DNA from: Chloroflexia bacterium
Lineage (GTDB): Bacteria; Chloroflexota; Chloroflexia; QHBQ01; JADMIH01
Reading direction: 5' to 3'
NCBI GenBank assembly: GCA_025927935.1
Contig: JAICKM010000373.1
Span: forward strand, 1 to 6,913
Length of the DNA: 6,913 bases
In this document: positions 1 through 5,551 of the stretch, in pieces
How the letters are laid out: each line of letters opens with the position of its first letter
Position numbering within the stretch: the stretch's first letter is position 1
The notes under the pieces: generated by a model
The model's database searches: none
Told to the model about the DNA's origin: nothing
The model's input: the letters and a program-made list of their open reading frames with translations, nothing else
Position numbers and translations under genes: made by a program

Positions 1-1
1 G

Positions 2-244
2 CAAGCGCGCCCGTTGGAGCCGCCCGCCGCCCCCCGCCTGGCCGAGATCCAGGTCCCCACCCTCGTCATGATCGGCGACCTGGACGAATCCGCCACGCGG
101 CTCATGGCCGATGCGCTAACAGACGGCATCGCGGGCGCGCGCAAGGTCGTCTTCCCCGGCGTGGCCCACATGGTCAACATGGAGCGCCCGGAGGAGTTCA
201 CCCGGCTCGTGCTCGATTTCTTGGAGAGCGTCCCGCGCGAGTAG
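2..244 (+). CDS. alpha/beta hydrolase, C-terminal fragment (5' end outside window)
   Basis: The reading frame is open from the first complete codon at base 2, so the gene begins upstream of the window; only its last 80 residues are seen. They match the end of the alpha/beta-hydrolase fold. The I-x-V-P-T-L-V-M-I-G-D-L-D stretch (visible residues 16-28) is the strand that carries the catalytic acid, with Asp26 or Asp28 as candidates. The G-V-A-H-M-V-N-M-E-R-P-E-E-F stretch carries the catalytic histidine (visible residue 56), followed by the usual final helix ending in DFLESVPRE. The nucleophile elbow and oxyanion region are missing, so the substrate cannot be told. A TTG at 14 could be read as a start, but it would leave only a fragment of the fold, so I treat the gene as truncated by the window. 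A hairpin follows 25 bases after the stop. Confidence 0.85.
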   Translation, partial: QARPLEPPAAPRLAEIQVPTLVMIGDLDESATRLMADALTDGIAGARKVVFPGVAHMVNMERPEEFTRLVLDFLESVPRE

Positions 245-269
245 CGGAGCGGCGTGATTGTGCGCGGGC

Positions 270-294
270 GGCACCGGTGTCCCACCGGCATGCC
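270..294 (+). terminator. possible terminator hairpin after the hydrolase gene
   Basis: GGCA plus CCGGTG (270-279) pairs with CACCGG (283-288) and TGCC (291-294) around a 3-base loop, with a 2-base bulge (CA, 289-290). It lies 25 bases past the hydrolase stop. It is followed by a mildly T-rich run (about 300-315) rather than a true T-tract. The place fits a terminator, but its strength is uncertain. Confidence 0.4.
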
Positions 295-362
295 TGAGTC
301 ATCTTTCGTGTTCCCCTGGTCGTACTTCGCTCGCGTCCAGGCCGCGCAGGCCGCCTGAGCCA

Positions 363-406
363 GGGTGGTCCGCCCACCCGCAACGTTCGGCAACGCGGCG
401 GCGTTG
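363..406 (+). other. two small hairpins upstream of the propeller gene
   Basis: GGGTGG (363-368) pairs with CCACCC (374-379) over a 5-base loop. CAACGC (391-396) pairs with GCGTTG (401-406) over a GGCG loop. Both could form in a leader RNA of the gene starting at 467. Short GC stems arise by chance in DNA of this composition, so no role is claimed. Confidence 0.3.
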
Positions 407-466
407 TAGGGGATGTGTGTCGCCGGGCGCACTGTGGAGTACGCGTCTACAGGAGGTTACACAGCC

Positions 467-1552
467 ATGAGTCGAAGACGAATCACGGGATGGATGCGCA
501 TGCTGGCGGCGGCGCTGTTGCTGCCCGCGCTCCTGGTCGGGGCCGGGGCCACGAGCCGGGCCGCCGATGGGCCGGGCCGCTATGTCTTGCCGGGCGATAC
601 GGTCTTTCCGGAGGGGATTGGCTATGACGCCGCCACCAATGCCTTTTTCGTGGGCAGTTCCGGCGACGGCACGCTATACCGCGGCGATGTCGCCACCGGC
701 GCCGTCACGGTCTTTTCGCCCGCCGGCAGCGACGGCCGCGCCGGCGCCACCGGCATGAAGAGCGATGGGCACGGCCACCTGATCGTGGCCGGGGCGGGCA
801 CCGGGATCATCTTTGTCTATGACATCGCCGGCGGCGCCCTGCTCCAGAAGTTTGACACCGGCTCGGAGCCGAACACTTTCCTCAACGACATCGCCGTGAC
901 CCCCGACGGCGCGGCCTATGTCACCGACTCAATGAGTCCCTACCTCTACAAACTCACCCCCGGCGCAAGCGGCTTCACCTACGAGCGCTGGCTGGACTTC
1001 ACCGGCACGGCGTTCGCCTATGTGCAGGGCTTCAACGCCAACGGCATCGTCGCCTCGGACGACGGCCGCTACCTGCTGATCGTGCAAAGCGGCACGGGCA
1101 AGCTGTTCCGCGTGGGCACCGCCGATAAGAGCGTCGCCGCCGTGGATCTGGGCACGGCCACGCTGGCCGCGGGGGACGGCATGTGGCTGACCGGGCACAC
1201 GCTCTATGTCATGCGCAACGCGCAAGCGCTGCTCATCACCCTGGCCCTCAACGACGACTACAGCAAGGCAGACGTCACCGGCACGTCTACCGACCCCGCG
1301 TTCGCCTACCCAACCACCTTTGCGCGGGTGGGCGACCGCTTCCTGGTGGTCAACTCGCAGTTCGACAAGCGCGGGCCGGGGCTAACCCCTGCCTTGCCCT
1401 TCACCGTGGTCAGCGTCCCGGTGCCCGGCGCCCCTACTGCGCCCGGTATGCCGACCACGGGCGCCCCCGCGCTGCCCCTGGCCCCGCTGCCGGCGCTGCT
1501 GGCCGCGGTCCTGCTGATCGCGGGGCGCCGCCTGCGGACGAGTAGCCGGTAA
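467..1552 (+). CDS. secreted SMP-30/gluconolactonase-like beta-propeller protein with MPTTG sorting-like tail
   Basis: This 361-residue protein begins at ATG 467, 10 bases after AGGAGG (451-456); an upstream in-frame ATG at 413 is rejected because the signal peptide and ribosome site fit 467. Residues 1-32 form a signal peptide: basic start MSRRR, hydrophobic core around 12-28, likely cut near Ser-Arg-Ala32. The body (about 36-320) has repeated beta-propeller blades. F-L-N-D-I-A-V-T-P-D-G-A-A-Y-V-T-D-S and N-A-N-G-I-V-A-S-D-D-G-R-Y-L-L are typical of SMP-30/gluconolactonase/LRE-like proteins, where such Asn/Asp residues line a central metal site. The end has a Pro/Thr/Ala linker, MPTTG (328-332), a hydrophobic segment (about 335-352) and a basic tail RRLRTSSR, as in sortase substrates, although the first motif residue is Met rather than Leu. 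No sortase gene is visible. Enzymatic activity is unproven; it may be a non-catalytic surface propeller. Confidence 0.8.
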   Translation: MSRRRITGWMRMLAAALLLPALLVGAGATSRAADGPGRYVLPGDTVFPEGIGYDAATNAFFVGSSGDGTLYRGDVATGAVTVFSPAGSDGRAGATGMKSDGHGHLIVAGAGTGIIFVYDIAGGALLQKFDTGSEPNTFLNDIAVTPDGAAYVTDSMSPYLYKLTPGASGFTYERWLDFTGTAFAYVQGFNANGIVASDDGRYLLIVQSGTGKLFRVGTADKSVAAVDLGTATLAAGDGMWLTGHTLYVMRNAQALLITLALNDDYSKADVTGTSTDPAFAYPTTFARVGDRFLVVNSQFDKRGPGLTPALPFTVVSVPVPGAPTAPGMPTTGAPALPLAPLPALLAAVLLIAGRRLRTSSR

Positions 1553-1591
1553 GGCACCAACCTCGCCCCACCCCGCGGCGGGGCGGGTGCC
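1553..1591 (+). terminator. GC-rich two-part hairpin directly after the propeller gene
   Basis: GGCACC (1553-1558) pairs with GGTGCC (1586-1591), and CGCCCC (1564-1569) pairs with GGGGCG (1580-1585), with a 10-base loop and a one-sided 5-base bulge (AACCT). It starts on the base right after the stop codon and ends before the ribosome site of the next gene. There is no T-tract, so it could act as a weak terminator, as an mRNA 3'-end stabiliser, or as a structure separating expression of the two genes. Confidence 0.45.
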
Positions 1592-1620
1592 GCCCGCCGC
1601 CAGAGAGGAGGATCCGCTAG

Positions 1621-2067
1621 ATGCACTTTCGTGCCGTCATCCTGCGCGCCGGTAAGACCGCCACCGGCATCCCCGTGCCGCCCGAAGTCCTGGAGAGCCT
1701 GGGGGCGGGCAAGCGCCCCCCCGTCCGCGTCACGCTCGGCGCGTATACCTACCGCACCACCGTGGCGACGGTGGACGATCGGTTCATGATCCCGGTCAGC
1801 GCCGAGGTCCGCCAGAGCGCCGGGGTCGCCGGGGGCGATGAGGTGGATGTGGAGATCGAACTCGACACCGCGCCGCGCGAAGTCACTGTGCCGCCCGACC
1901 TGGCCGCCGCGCTCGCCCAGGATGCCGAGGCCCGGCGGTTCTTCGACAGCCTGTCCTACAGCAACAAGCGCCGGTTCACGATGCCCATCGAGGAGGCGAA
2001 AACCGCCGAGACGCGCGAGCGCCGCCTCGCCAAAGCGATCAGCCAACTGCGCGAGGGCCGCCTCTAG
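1621..2067 (+). CDS. DUF1905 / YdeI-OmpD-associated domain protein
   Basis: This 148-residue protein starts at ATG 1621 behind GAGAGGAGG. Residues about 1-88 (M-H-F-R-A-V-I-L ... V-D-V-E-I-E-L-D) look like the small beta-barrel domain DUF1905. The sequence G-I-P-V-P-P-E-V follows the first strand, and F-M-I-P-V-S-A-E-V-R with G-D-E-V-D-V-E-I-E-L-D closes the barrel. Residues about 92-148 match the YdeI/OmpD-associated ('bacteriocin-protection') helical domain: P-P-D-L-A-A-A-L, F-F-D-S-L-S-Y-S-N-K-R-R-F, then A-K-T-A-E-T-R-E-R-R-L-A-K-A-I and L-R-E-G-R. The two-domain order and length are usual for the family. The biochemical function of these proteins is not settled, and nothing in the neighbourhood points to one. 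No signal peptide or membrane segment is seen, so it should be cytoplasmic. Confidence 0.85.
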   Translation: MHFRAVILRAGKTATGIPVPPEVLESLGAGKRPPVRVTLGAYTYRTTVATVDDRFMIPVSAEVRQSAGVAGGDEVDVEIELDTAPREVTVPPDLAAALAQDAEARRFFDSLSYSNKRRFTMPIEEAKTAETRERRLAKAISQLREGRL

Positions 2068-2079
2068 CGGGGCGGAGCC

Positions 2080-2113
2080 GGCCGCCGGTCCCTGCTACGC
2101 CGAACCGGCGGCC
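2080..2113. terminator. bidirectional hairpin between convergent genes
   Basis: GGCCGCCGGT (2080-2089) and ACCGGCGGCC (2104-2113) form a perfect 10-bp inverted repeat around a 14-base loop. The stop codon of the minus-strand cupin gene (2095-2097) lies inside the loop, so its last codons are part of one arm. The site is 12 bases past the plus-strand stop at 2067. Position and symmetry fit a shared terminator for the two convergent genes. No T-tract follows on either strand, as is common in GC-rich genomes. Confidence 0.5.
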
Positions 2114-2493
2114 CGCTCCTTCAACTCCACCGCGATGAGATGCAATTCCGCCGTCCCGATGTTCTCCAGCGCGTGCGGCGGCAGCGGCGCCGACCAGATG
2201 GCGGGCGGCGGCGCCTGCAACGCGGGCACCGTCCGCGAGTCGAGCAGCACCGCCCCGTGCGCATCATAGCGCACGAAAGTAGTCCAGCTTAAGATATACA
2301 GCACGCCCGGCCAGCGGTGCGTGTGGATGGGTGTGCGCTCGCCGGGCGCAATATGCGTGTCGAGCACCCGCACGCGCTCATTTTCGAACAGCAGGGTGTG
2401 ATGGGCCGGCGCGGCCACCAGCGCGTCCAGATCGGCGGGCCACAGCTCGCCGTCCGCAAGGGCGCCGGATCGCGGCGGTAAAGACTCCGTCAT
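2095..2493 (-). CDS. small cupin-domain protein
   Basis: This 132-residue protein is on the minus strand. I chose the ATG at 2493 because GGGAGGA lies about 7 bases upstream of it; an upstream in-frame start at 2523 would add ten residues and lacks such a site. The single cupin barrel spans about residues 33-125. Motif 1 is A-P-G-E-R-T-P-I-H-T-H (49-59) with His57 and His59. Motif 2 is P-P-H-A-L-E-N-I-G (105-113) with His107. These could form a three-histidine metal site; the glutamate usual in motif 1 is not at its place (R-W-P-G follows the second histidine). The preceding F-E-N-E-R-V-R-V-L-D-T is typical of short stand-alone cupins with unknown substrate. It has its own probable promoter at 2625-2654 and is divergent from the dha cluster. 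The role is unknown. Confidence 0.85.
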   Translation of the reverse strand: MTESLPPRSGALADGELWPADLDALVAAPAHHTLLFENERVRVLDTHIAPGERTPIHTHRWPGVLYILSWTTFVRYDAHGAVLLDSRTVPALQAPPPAIWSAPLPPHALENIGTAELHLIAVELKERAAGSA

Positions 2494-2538
2494 GCAAACA
2501 TCCTCCCTGGGACGCGGAACCAACCGCGCCCCGACTCC

Positions 2539-2695
2539 GGTAGGTATTTAGGCCGCCGTCGCCTCCCAGGCCGCCAGGTCGATGACAGGGGGCGCCCAGC
2601 CTATGAGTTGGGGTATCAGCCGCTATCATAGCAAAAAGAGCCGTGTCGCGTCACTGCCTGCCAGCCCGTGCCCGCCCAGAGGCCAAATACCTACC
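2539..2695. repeat. distant inverted repeat bracketing the cupin promoter
   Basis: GGTAGGTATTT (2539-2549) recurs as its exact reverse complement AAATACCTACC (2685-2695). The inner flanks also match: GGCC follows at 2551-2554 after one extra A, and GGCC precedes at 2681-2684, giving about 15 matched bases per arm. The arms lie 135 bases apart, one downstream and one upstream of the predicted cupin promoter. They could be paired operator sites or the terminal inverted repeats of a miniature element of about 157 bp. I see no clear target-site duplication outside the arms. Confidence 0.5.
2625..2654 (-). promoter_or_regulatory. probable promoter of the cupin gene
   Basis: On the minus strand, TGCTATGAT (bases 2633 to 2625) is an extended -10 (TGnTATGAT, five of six to TATAAT). 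Eighteen bases upstream, GTGACG (2654 to 2649) matches four of six positions of TTGACA. The predicted start of transcription would be near 2618, giving a leader of about 125 bases before the cupin start at 2493. Confidence 0.5.
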
Positions 2696-2748
2696 CTTGA
2701 AACGGGCAGGGGGTTAGGGGCCGGGCTTTCCTATAAGATTCTCACGGC

Positions 2749-2770
2749 ATCTTTATGAAATCTTCATAAC
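2749..2770 (+). promoter_or_regulatory. tandem 11-bp repeat / 17-bp palindrome upstream of dhaM promoter
   Basis: ATCTTTATGAA (2749-2759) and ATCTTCATAAC (2760-2770) are adjacent 11-mers matching at 8 of 11 bases. The same bases also form a perfect palindrome, TTATGAA-ATC-TTCATAA (2753-2769). Weaker similarity to the TCTTYA core continues at 11-base steps on both sides (2739-2749 and 2772-2782). The site ends 7 bases before the -10 hexamer and covers the place of a -35, where no good hexamer is found. Tandem 11-bp direct repeats replacing the -35 are typical for activators of the OmpR/PhoB family; the palindrome reading would instead suggest a dimeric repressor or activator. The regulator is not in the window. 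Confidence 0.5.
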
Positions 2771-2774
2771 CGCT

Positions 2775-2783
2775 TGCTAGAAT
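2775..2783 (+). promoter_or_regulatory. extended -10 of the dha cluster promoter
   Basis: TGCTAGAAT is an extended -10 (TGn followed by TAGAAT, five of six to TATAAT). At the proper distance upstream only ATGAAA (2755-2760) is available as -35, which is poor and lies inside the repeat site, so activator dependence is likely. Transcription would start near 2790, about 77 bases before the dhaM start. Confidence 0.5.
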
Positions 2784-2793
2784 AATAGAAGAG

Positions 2794-2817
2794 CGGCCAC
2801 AGCCATATCGGTGGCCG
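2794..2817 (+). promoter_or_regulatory. hairpin in the dhaM 5' leader
   Basis: CGGCCAC (2794-2800) and GTGGCCG (2811-2817) form a perfect 7-bp stem with a 10-base loop, right at the predicted start of the transcript. A second weak pairing, GCGAT (2818-2822) with ATCGC (2842-2846), follows. No riboswitch class is recognised. It may stabilise the mRNA or be fortuitous. Confidence 0.35.
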
Positions 2818-2866
2818 GCGATCCCCCAGGGGCATCCCCCTATCGCGTCCCAAGCAGGAGTGTCAC

Positions 2867-3265
2867 GTGGTTGGAATTGTGCTGGTGTCCCATAGTGAAA
2901 AGCTGGTCGAAGGGCTACGCGACCTGGTCGGGCAATTGTCGCAGGGGCAGGTGCCGGTGGCGATTGCGGGCGGCGATCCGCAGGGCGGCCTGGGCACCTC
3001 CGTGGAGAAGATCCGCGATGCGATCCAGTCGGTGGCCGGGCCGGACGGCGTGCTGGTGCTGGTGGACCTGGGCAGCGCGGTGCTGAGCACGGAAGCCGCC
3101 ATCGATCTGCTCGATCCGCCGCCGGCGGGGGAAGTGCGGCTGAGCGACGCGCCCCTGGTCGAAGGGGCCGTGGTCGCGGTGATCCATGCCGGGCTGGGCA
3201 ACACGCTGGCCGAACTGATGACGGCAGTGGACGGCGCGCGCAACCTGCCGAAAAACCTCGACTAA
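2867..3265 (+). CDS. dhaM: PTS-dependent dihydroxyacetone kinase phosphotransfer subunit DhaM (EIIA-Man type)
   Basis: DhaM passes a phosphoryl group from HPr to ADP bound on DhaL. The 132-residue protein starts at GTG 2867, 6 bases after AGGAG (2856-2860). It is a single EIIA-mannose domain: M-V-G-I-V-L-V-S-H-S with the phosphorylated histidine at His9, A-G-G-D-P-Q-G-G-L-G-T-S (34-45), and V-L-V-L-V-D-L-G-S-A-V-L-S-T-E (63-77), all signatures of the DhaM branch. E. coli DhaM carries HPr and a partial enzyme I domain fused behind this domain; here the protein stops after the first domain and those functions are encoded by the separate ptsH and ptsI genes in the same cluster. It is the first gene of the cluster, with ptsH starting 12 bases downstream, so the two are almost certainly co-transcribed. 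Cytoplasmic; no signal sequence. Confidence 0.95.
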   Translation: MVGIVLVSHSEKLVEGLRDLVGQLSQGQVPVAIAGGDPQGGLGTSVEKIRDAIQSVAGPDGVLVLVDLGSAVLSTEAAIDLLDPPPAGEVRLSDAPLVEGAVVAVIHAGLGNTLAELMTAVDGARNLPKNLD

Positions 3266-3277
3266 GGGGGAGGCGCG

Positions 3278-3559
3278 GTGTTGGAAGCGACTATCACGAT
3301 CACCGACCCGGTGGGACTGCATGCGCGGCCGGCCGCCGTGCTGGTACGCACCGCCGGGCAATACCAGGCGCGCGTGCATCTGCTACACGGCACGAAGCGC
3401 GCCGACGCGCGGAGCATCATTCAACTACTCGCCCTGGGCGTGCGGCCGGGCAGCCCGGTGACGGTGACCGCCGAGGGCATGGACGAGGCGGAGGCACTGG
3501 CCGCGGTGCTGGATGTGCTGACCGCCACGGTGGAGCCGGAGGAAAAATCGGGCGGGTAG
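3278..3559 (+). CDS. ptsH: HPr phosphocarrier protein
   Basis: HPr carries phosphate from enzyme I to DhaM. The 93-residue protein starts at GTG 3278, 4 bases after GGAGG (3269-3273); the TTG directly after it (3281) is an equally plausible start and would shorten it by one residue. The active-site stretch is D-P-V-G-L-H-A-R-P-A-A with the phosphorylated His15 and the supporting Arg17. Ser46 lies in A-R-S-I-I-Q-L-L-A-L-G-V; this is the position at which HPr kinase/phosphorylase acts in Firmicutes, so regulatory phosphorylation is possible in principle, though no hprK is seen here. C-terminal helix residues (D-E-A-E-A-L-A-A-V-L) fit the family, and the length is only slightly above the usual 85-90. 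It sits between dhaM and dhaK (60 bases before dhaK), so it is probably dedicated mainly to the dihydroxyacetone relay. Confidence 0.95.
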   Translation: MLEATITITDPVGLHARPAAVLVRTAGQYQARVHLLHGTKRADARSIIQLLALGVRPGSPVTVTAEGMDEAEALAAVLDVLTATVEPEEKSGG

Positions 3560-3619
3560 CGCGCCGGGCCAACCGCCGCCCCCGCCGATCTGGGCAGTGC
3601 AGTACAGAGGAGGACGCGC

Positions 3620-4621
<1,002 letters not shown>

Positions 4622-4622
4622 C

Positions 4623-4650
4623 GAGTGCTGAGTGCTGAGTGCTGAGTGCT
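4623..4650 (+). repeat. heptamer tandem repeat, GAGTGCT x4
   Basis: Four perfect copies of GAGTGCT (4623-4650) are followed by a partial fifth, GAGTACG (4651-4657). The tract begins one base after the dhaK stop codon. Period 7 is not a multiple of 3, so it does not fit a coding repeat. Short heptanucleotide tracts of this type are known from cyanobacterial and other bacterial intergenic DNA. Confidence 0.9.
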
Positions 4651-4660
4651 GAGTACGACG

Positions 4661-4695
4661 AGTGGTCAGTGGTCAGTGGTCAGTGGTCGGTGGTC
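4661..4695 (+). repeat. second heptamer tandem repeat, AGTGGTC x4 plus GGTGGTC
   Basis: Four perfect copies of AGTGGTC (4661-4688) and a fifth with one change (GGTGGTC, 4689-4695) follow the first tract after only a few bases. The unit is related to GAGTGCT by sharing AGTG and the same period, so the two tracts may have a common origin with slippage and divergence. Confidence 0.9.
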
Positions 4696-4740
4696 AGGAC
4701 GACGCGGTATGAACGGCCAGTGGGCCGAAACGCGAGGGAT

Positions 4741-4815
4741 TGTCTAGGGAGCGCAGCGAAGAGTCTCGGCGCGGGCGGCTAGCAGACGAGATTCTTCGCT
4801 CCGCTCAGAATGACA
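4741..4815. repeat. imperfect inverted repeat, dispersed-element type, forming a long hairpin
   Basis: The left arm 4749-4768 and right arm 4787-4806 are 20-base reverse complements with 18 of 20 positions matching, around an 18-base loop. Complementary TGTC/TGACA bases (4741-4744 and 4811-4815) extend the pair. The right arm reads GATTCTTCGCTCCGCTCAG and continues AATGACA, a sequence style I recognise from dispersed intergenic elements in high-GC bacterial genomes, including Chloroflexota. The structure lies between dhaK and dhaL, 72 bases upstream of dhaL. It could slow or end transcription or protect mRNA ends. No T-tract follows. Confidence 0.75.
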
Positions 4816-4824
4816 CTTGCGGCG

Positions 4825-4857
4825 TGTCCAGGGAGTGCAACGAAGAGTCCCGGCGCG
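4825..4857 (+). repeat. third copy of the element arm (direct repeat of 4741-4773)
   Basis: These 33 bases match 4741-4773 at 29 positions, and all four differences are transitions. The two copies are exactly 84 bases apart. The copy ends 29 bases before the dhaL start, just upstream of its ribosome site. It could pair with the right arm at 4787-4806 as an alternative to the left arm. Confidence 0.8.
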
Positions 4858-4886
4858 TGTAGGGATAAGAGGAGGATCGCAGCGGT

Positions 4887-5525
4887 ATGGATTTGACGCC
4901 CGACGTACTCACCGCCTGCCTGCGGCGCATTGCGACCGTGCTGCGCGAGCAGCGCCAATACCTGACCGATCTCGACTCCCCCATCGGCGACGCGGACCAC
5001 GGCACGAACATGGACCGCGGCTTTACCGCCGTGCAGGCCAAGCTCGACGGGGCCGCCGGGCAAGACCCCGCCGCCCTGCTCAAGCTGGTCGCCATGACGC
5101 TGATCTCGACGGTGGGCGGGGCGTCGGGGCCGCTCTACGGCACGGCCTTCTTGCGGGCGGCGACCGCGCTGGCCGGGAAGCCGGCGCTGACGCTGGACGA
5201 CTGTGTCGCGGGCATGAACGCGGCGGTGCAGGGCATCCGCGACCGGGGCAAGGCGACCACCGGCGAGAAGACCATGCTCGACGCGCTGGTGCCCGCGCAG
5301 GAGGCGCTGAGCGCCGCCGCGACGGAGGGCACGAGTCTGCAAGAGGCATTCCGGCGGGCGGCAACGGCCGCCGAGGCCGGGGCGCAGGCGACCATCCCGC
5401 TGCTGGCGACGAAGGGCCGGGCCAGCTATCTGGGCGAACGGAGCATCGGCCACCAGGACCCCGGCGCCACGTCGTCGGCGCTCATGCTGCGCGCCGTCGC
5501 CGATACGCTGGCGGGAGCGGAGTAA
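4887..5525 (+). CDS. dhaL: dihydroxyacetone kinase subunit DhaL (ADP-binding subunit)
   Basis: DhaL holds a tightly bound ADP, which DhaM re-phosphorylates, and transfers the phosphate to dihydroxyacetone on DhaK. The 212-residue protein matches the usual size. ATG 4887 follows AGAGGAGGA, with a rather long spacing of 11 bases from GGAGG (4871-4875). The Mg2+-nucleotide motif D-S-P-I-G-D-A-D-H-G-T-N-M (30-42) has Asp30, Asp35 and Asp37, the three ligands known from E. coli DhaL. Further signatures are G-G-A-S-G-P-L-Y-G-T-A-F (77-88), T-G-E-K-T-M-L-D (125-132), and near the C-terminus K-G-R-A-S-Y-L-G-E-R-S-I-G-H-Q-D-P-G-A. All expected nucleotide-binding positions are present. It is separated from dhaK by repeats but is close to ptsI (26 bases), so it may be transcribed by read-through or from an unrecognised promoter in the gap. 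Confidence 0.96.
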   Translation: MDLTPDVLTACLRRIATVLREQRQYLTDLDSPIGDADHGTNMDRGFTAVQAKLDGAAGQDPAALLKLVAMTLISTVGGASGPLYGTAFLRAATALAGKPALTLDDCVAGMNAAVQGIRDRGKATTGEKTMLDALVPAQEALSAAATEGTSLQEAFRRAATAAEAGAQATIPLLATKGRASYLGERSIGHQDPGATSSALMLRAVADTLAGAE

Positions 5526-5551
5526 GCAGAGCCGTGGAGGCAGCGGGCGGT

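Larger units (their letters stand above)
245..466. other. intergenic region with three small hairpins
   Basis: No coding frame here looks real. The stretch holds three short inverted repeats (270-294, 363-379 and 391-406) and ends in the strong ribosome-binding site AGGAGG (451-456) of the next gene. I see no convincing -35/-10 pair, although the next gene presumably has its own promoter here. The short open frames crossing this stretch on both strands have arginine- and proline-rich, low-complexity products typical of GC-rich non-coding DNA. Confidence 0.6.
2494..2866. other. 373-bp divergent control region without genes
   Basis: I find no gene here. The stretch separates the minus-strand cupin from the plus-strand dha cluster and carries control-type signals. 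These are a likely cupin promoter (minus, 2625-2654), a long-spaced inverted repeat (2539-2695), a tandem/palindromic site (2749-2770), an extended -10 for dhaM (2775-2783), and a leader hairpin (2794-2817). The part at about 2731-2790 is clearly more AT-rich than the genes around it. Confidence 0.7.

Noticed and set aside
413..466. Upstream ATG for the propeller protein (18 extra residues)
   Set aside because: It would place a non-signal sequence before a normal signal peptide and has no ribosome site, whereas ATG 467 has AGGAGG at good distance.
1306..2046. 246-codon minus-strand frame across the propeller and DUF1905 genes
   Set aside because: It runs antisense to two well-supported genes and across the hairpin between them, and its product resembles no known family.
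2700..2866. Riboswitch in the dhaM leader
   Set aside because: Only a 7-bp hairpin and one weak stem are visible; no conserved core of a riboswitch class that I know can be recognised.
2811..3086. Plus-strand frame overlapping the start of dhaM in another phase
   Set aside because: The product is Trp/Arg/Cys-rich with no family resemblance, and it overlaps a clear DhaM with conserved His9.
4623..4857. CRISPR-like repeats between dhaK and dhaL
   Set aside because: The units are either 7-bp tandem repeats without spacers or inverted dispersed copies; there is no regular repeat-spacer pattern and no cas gene.
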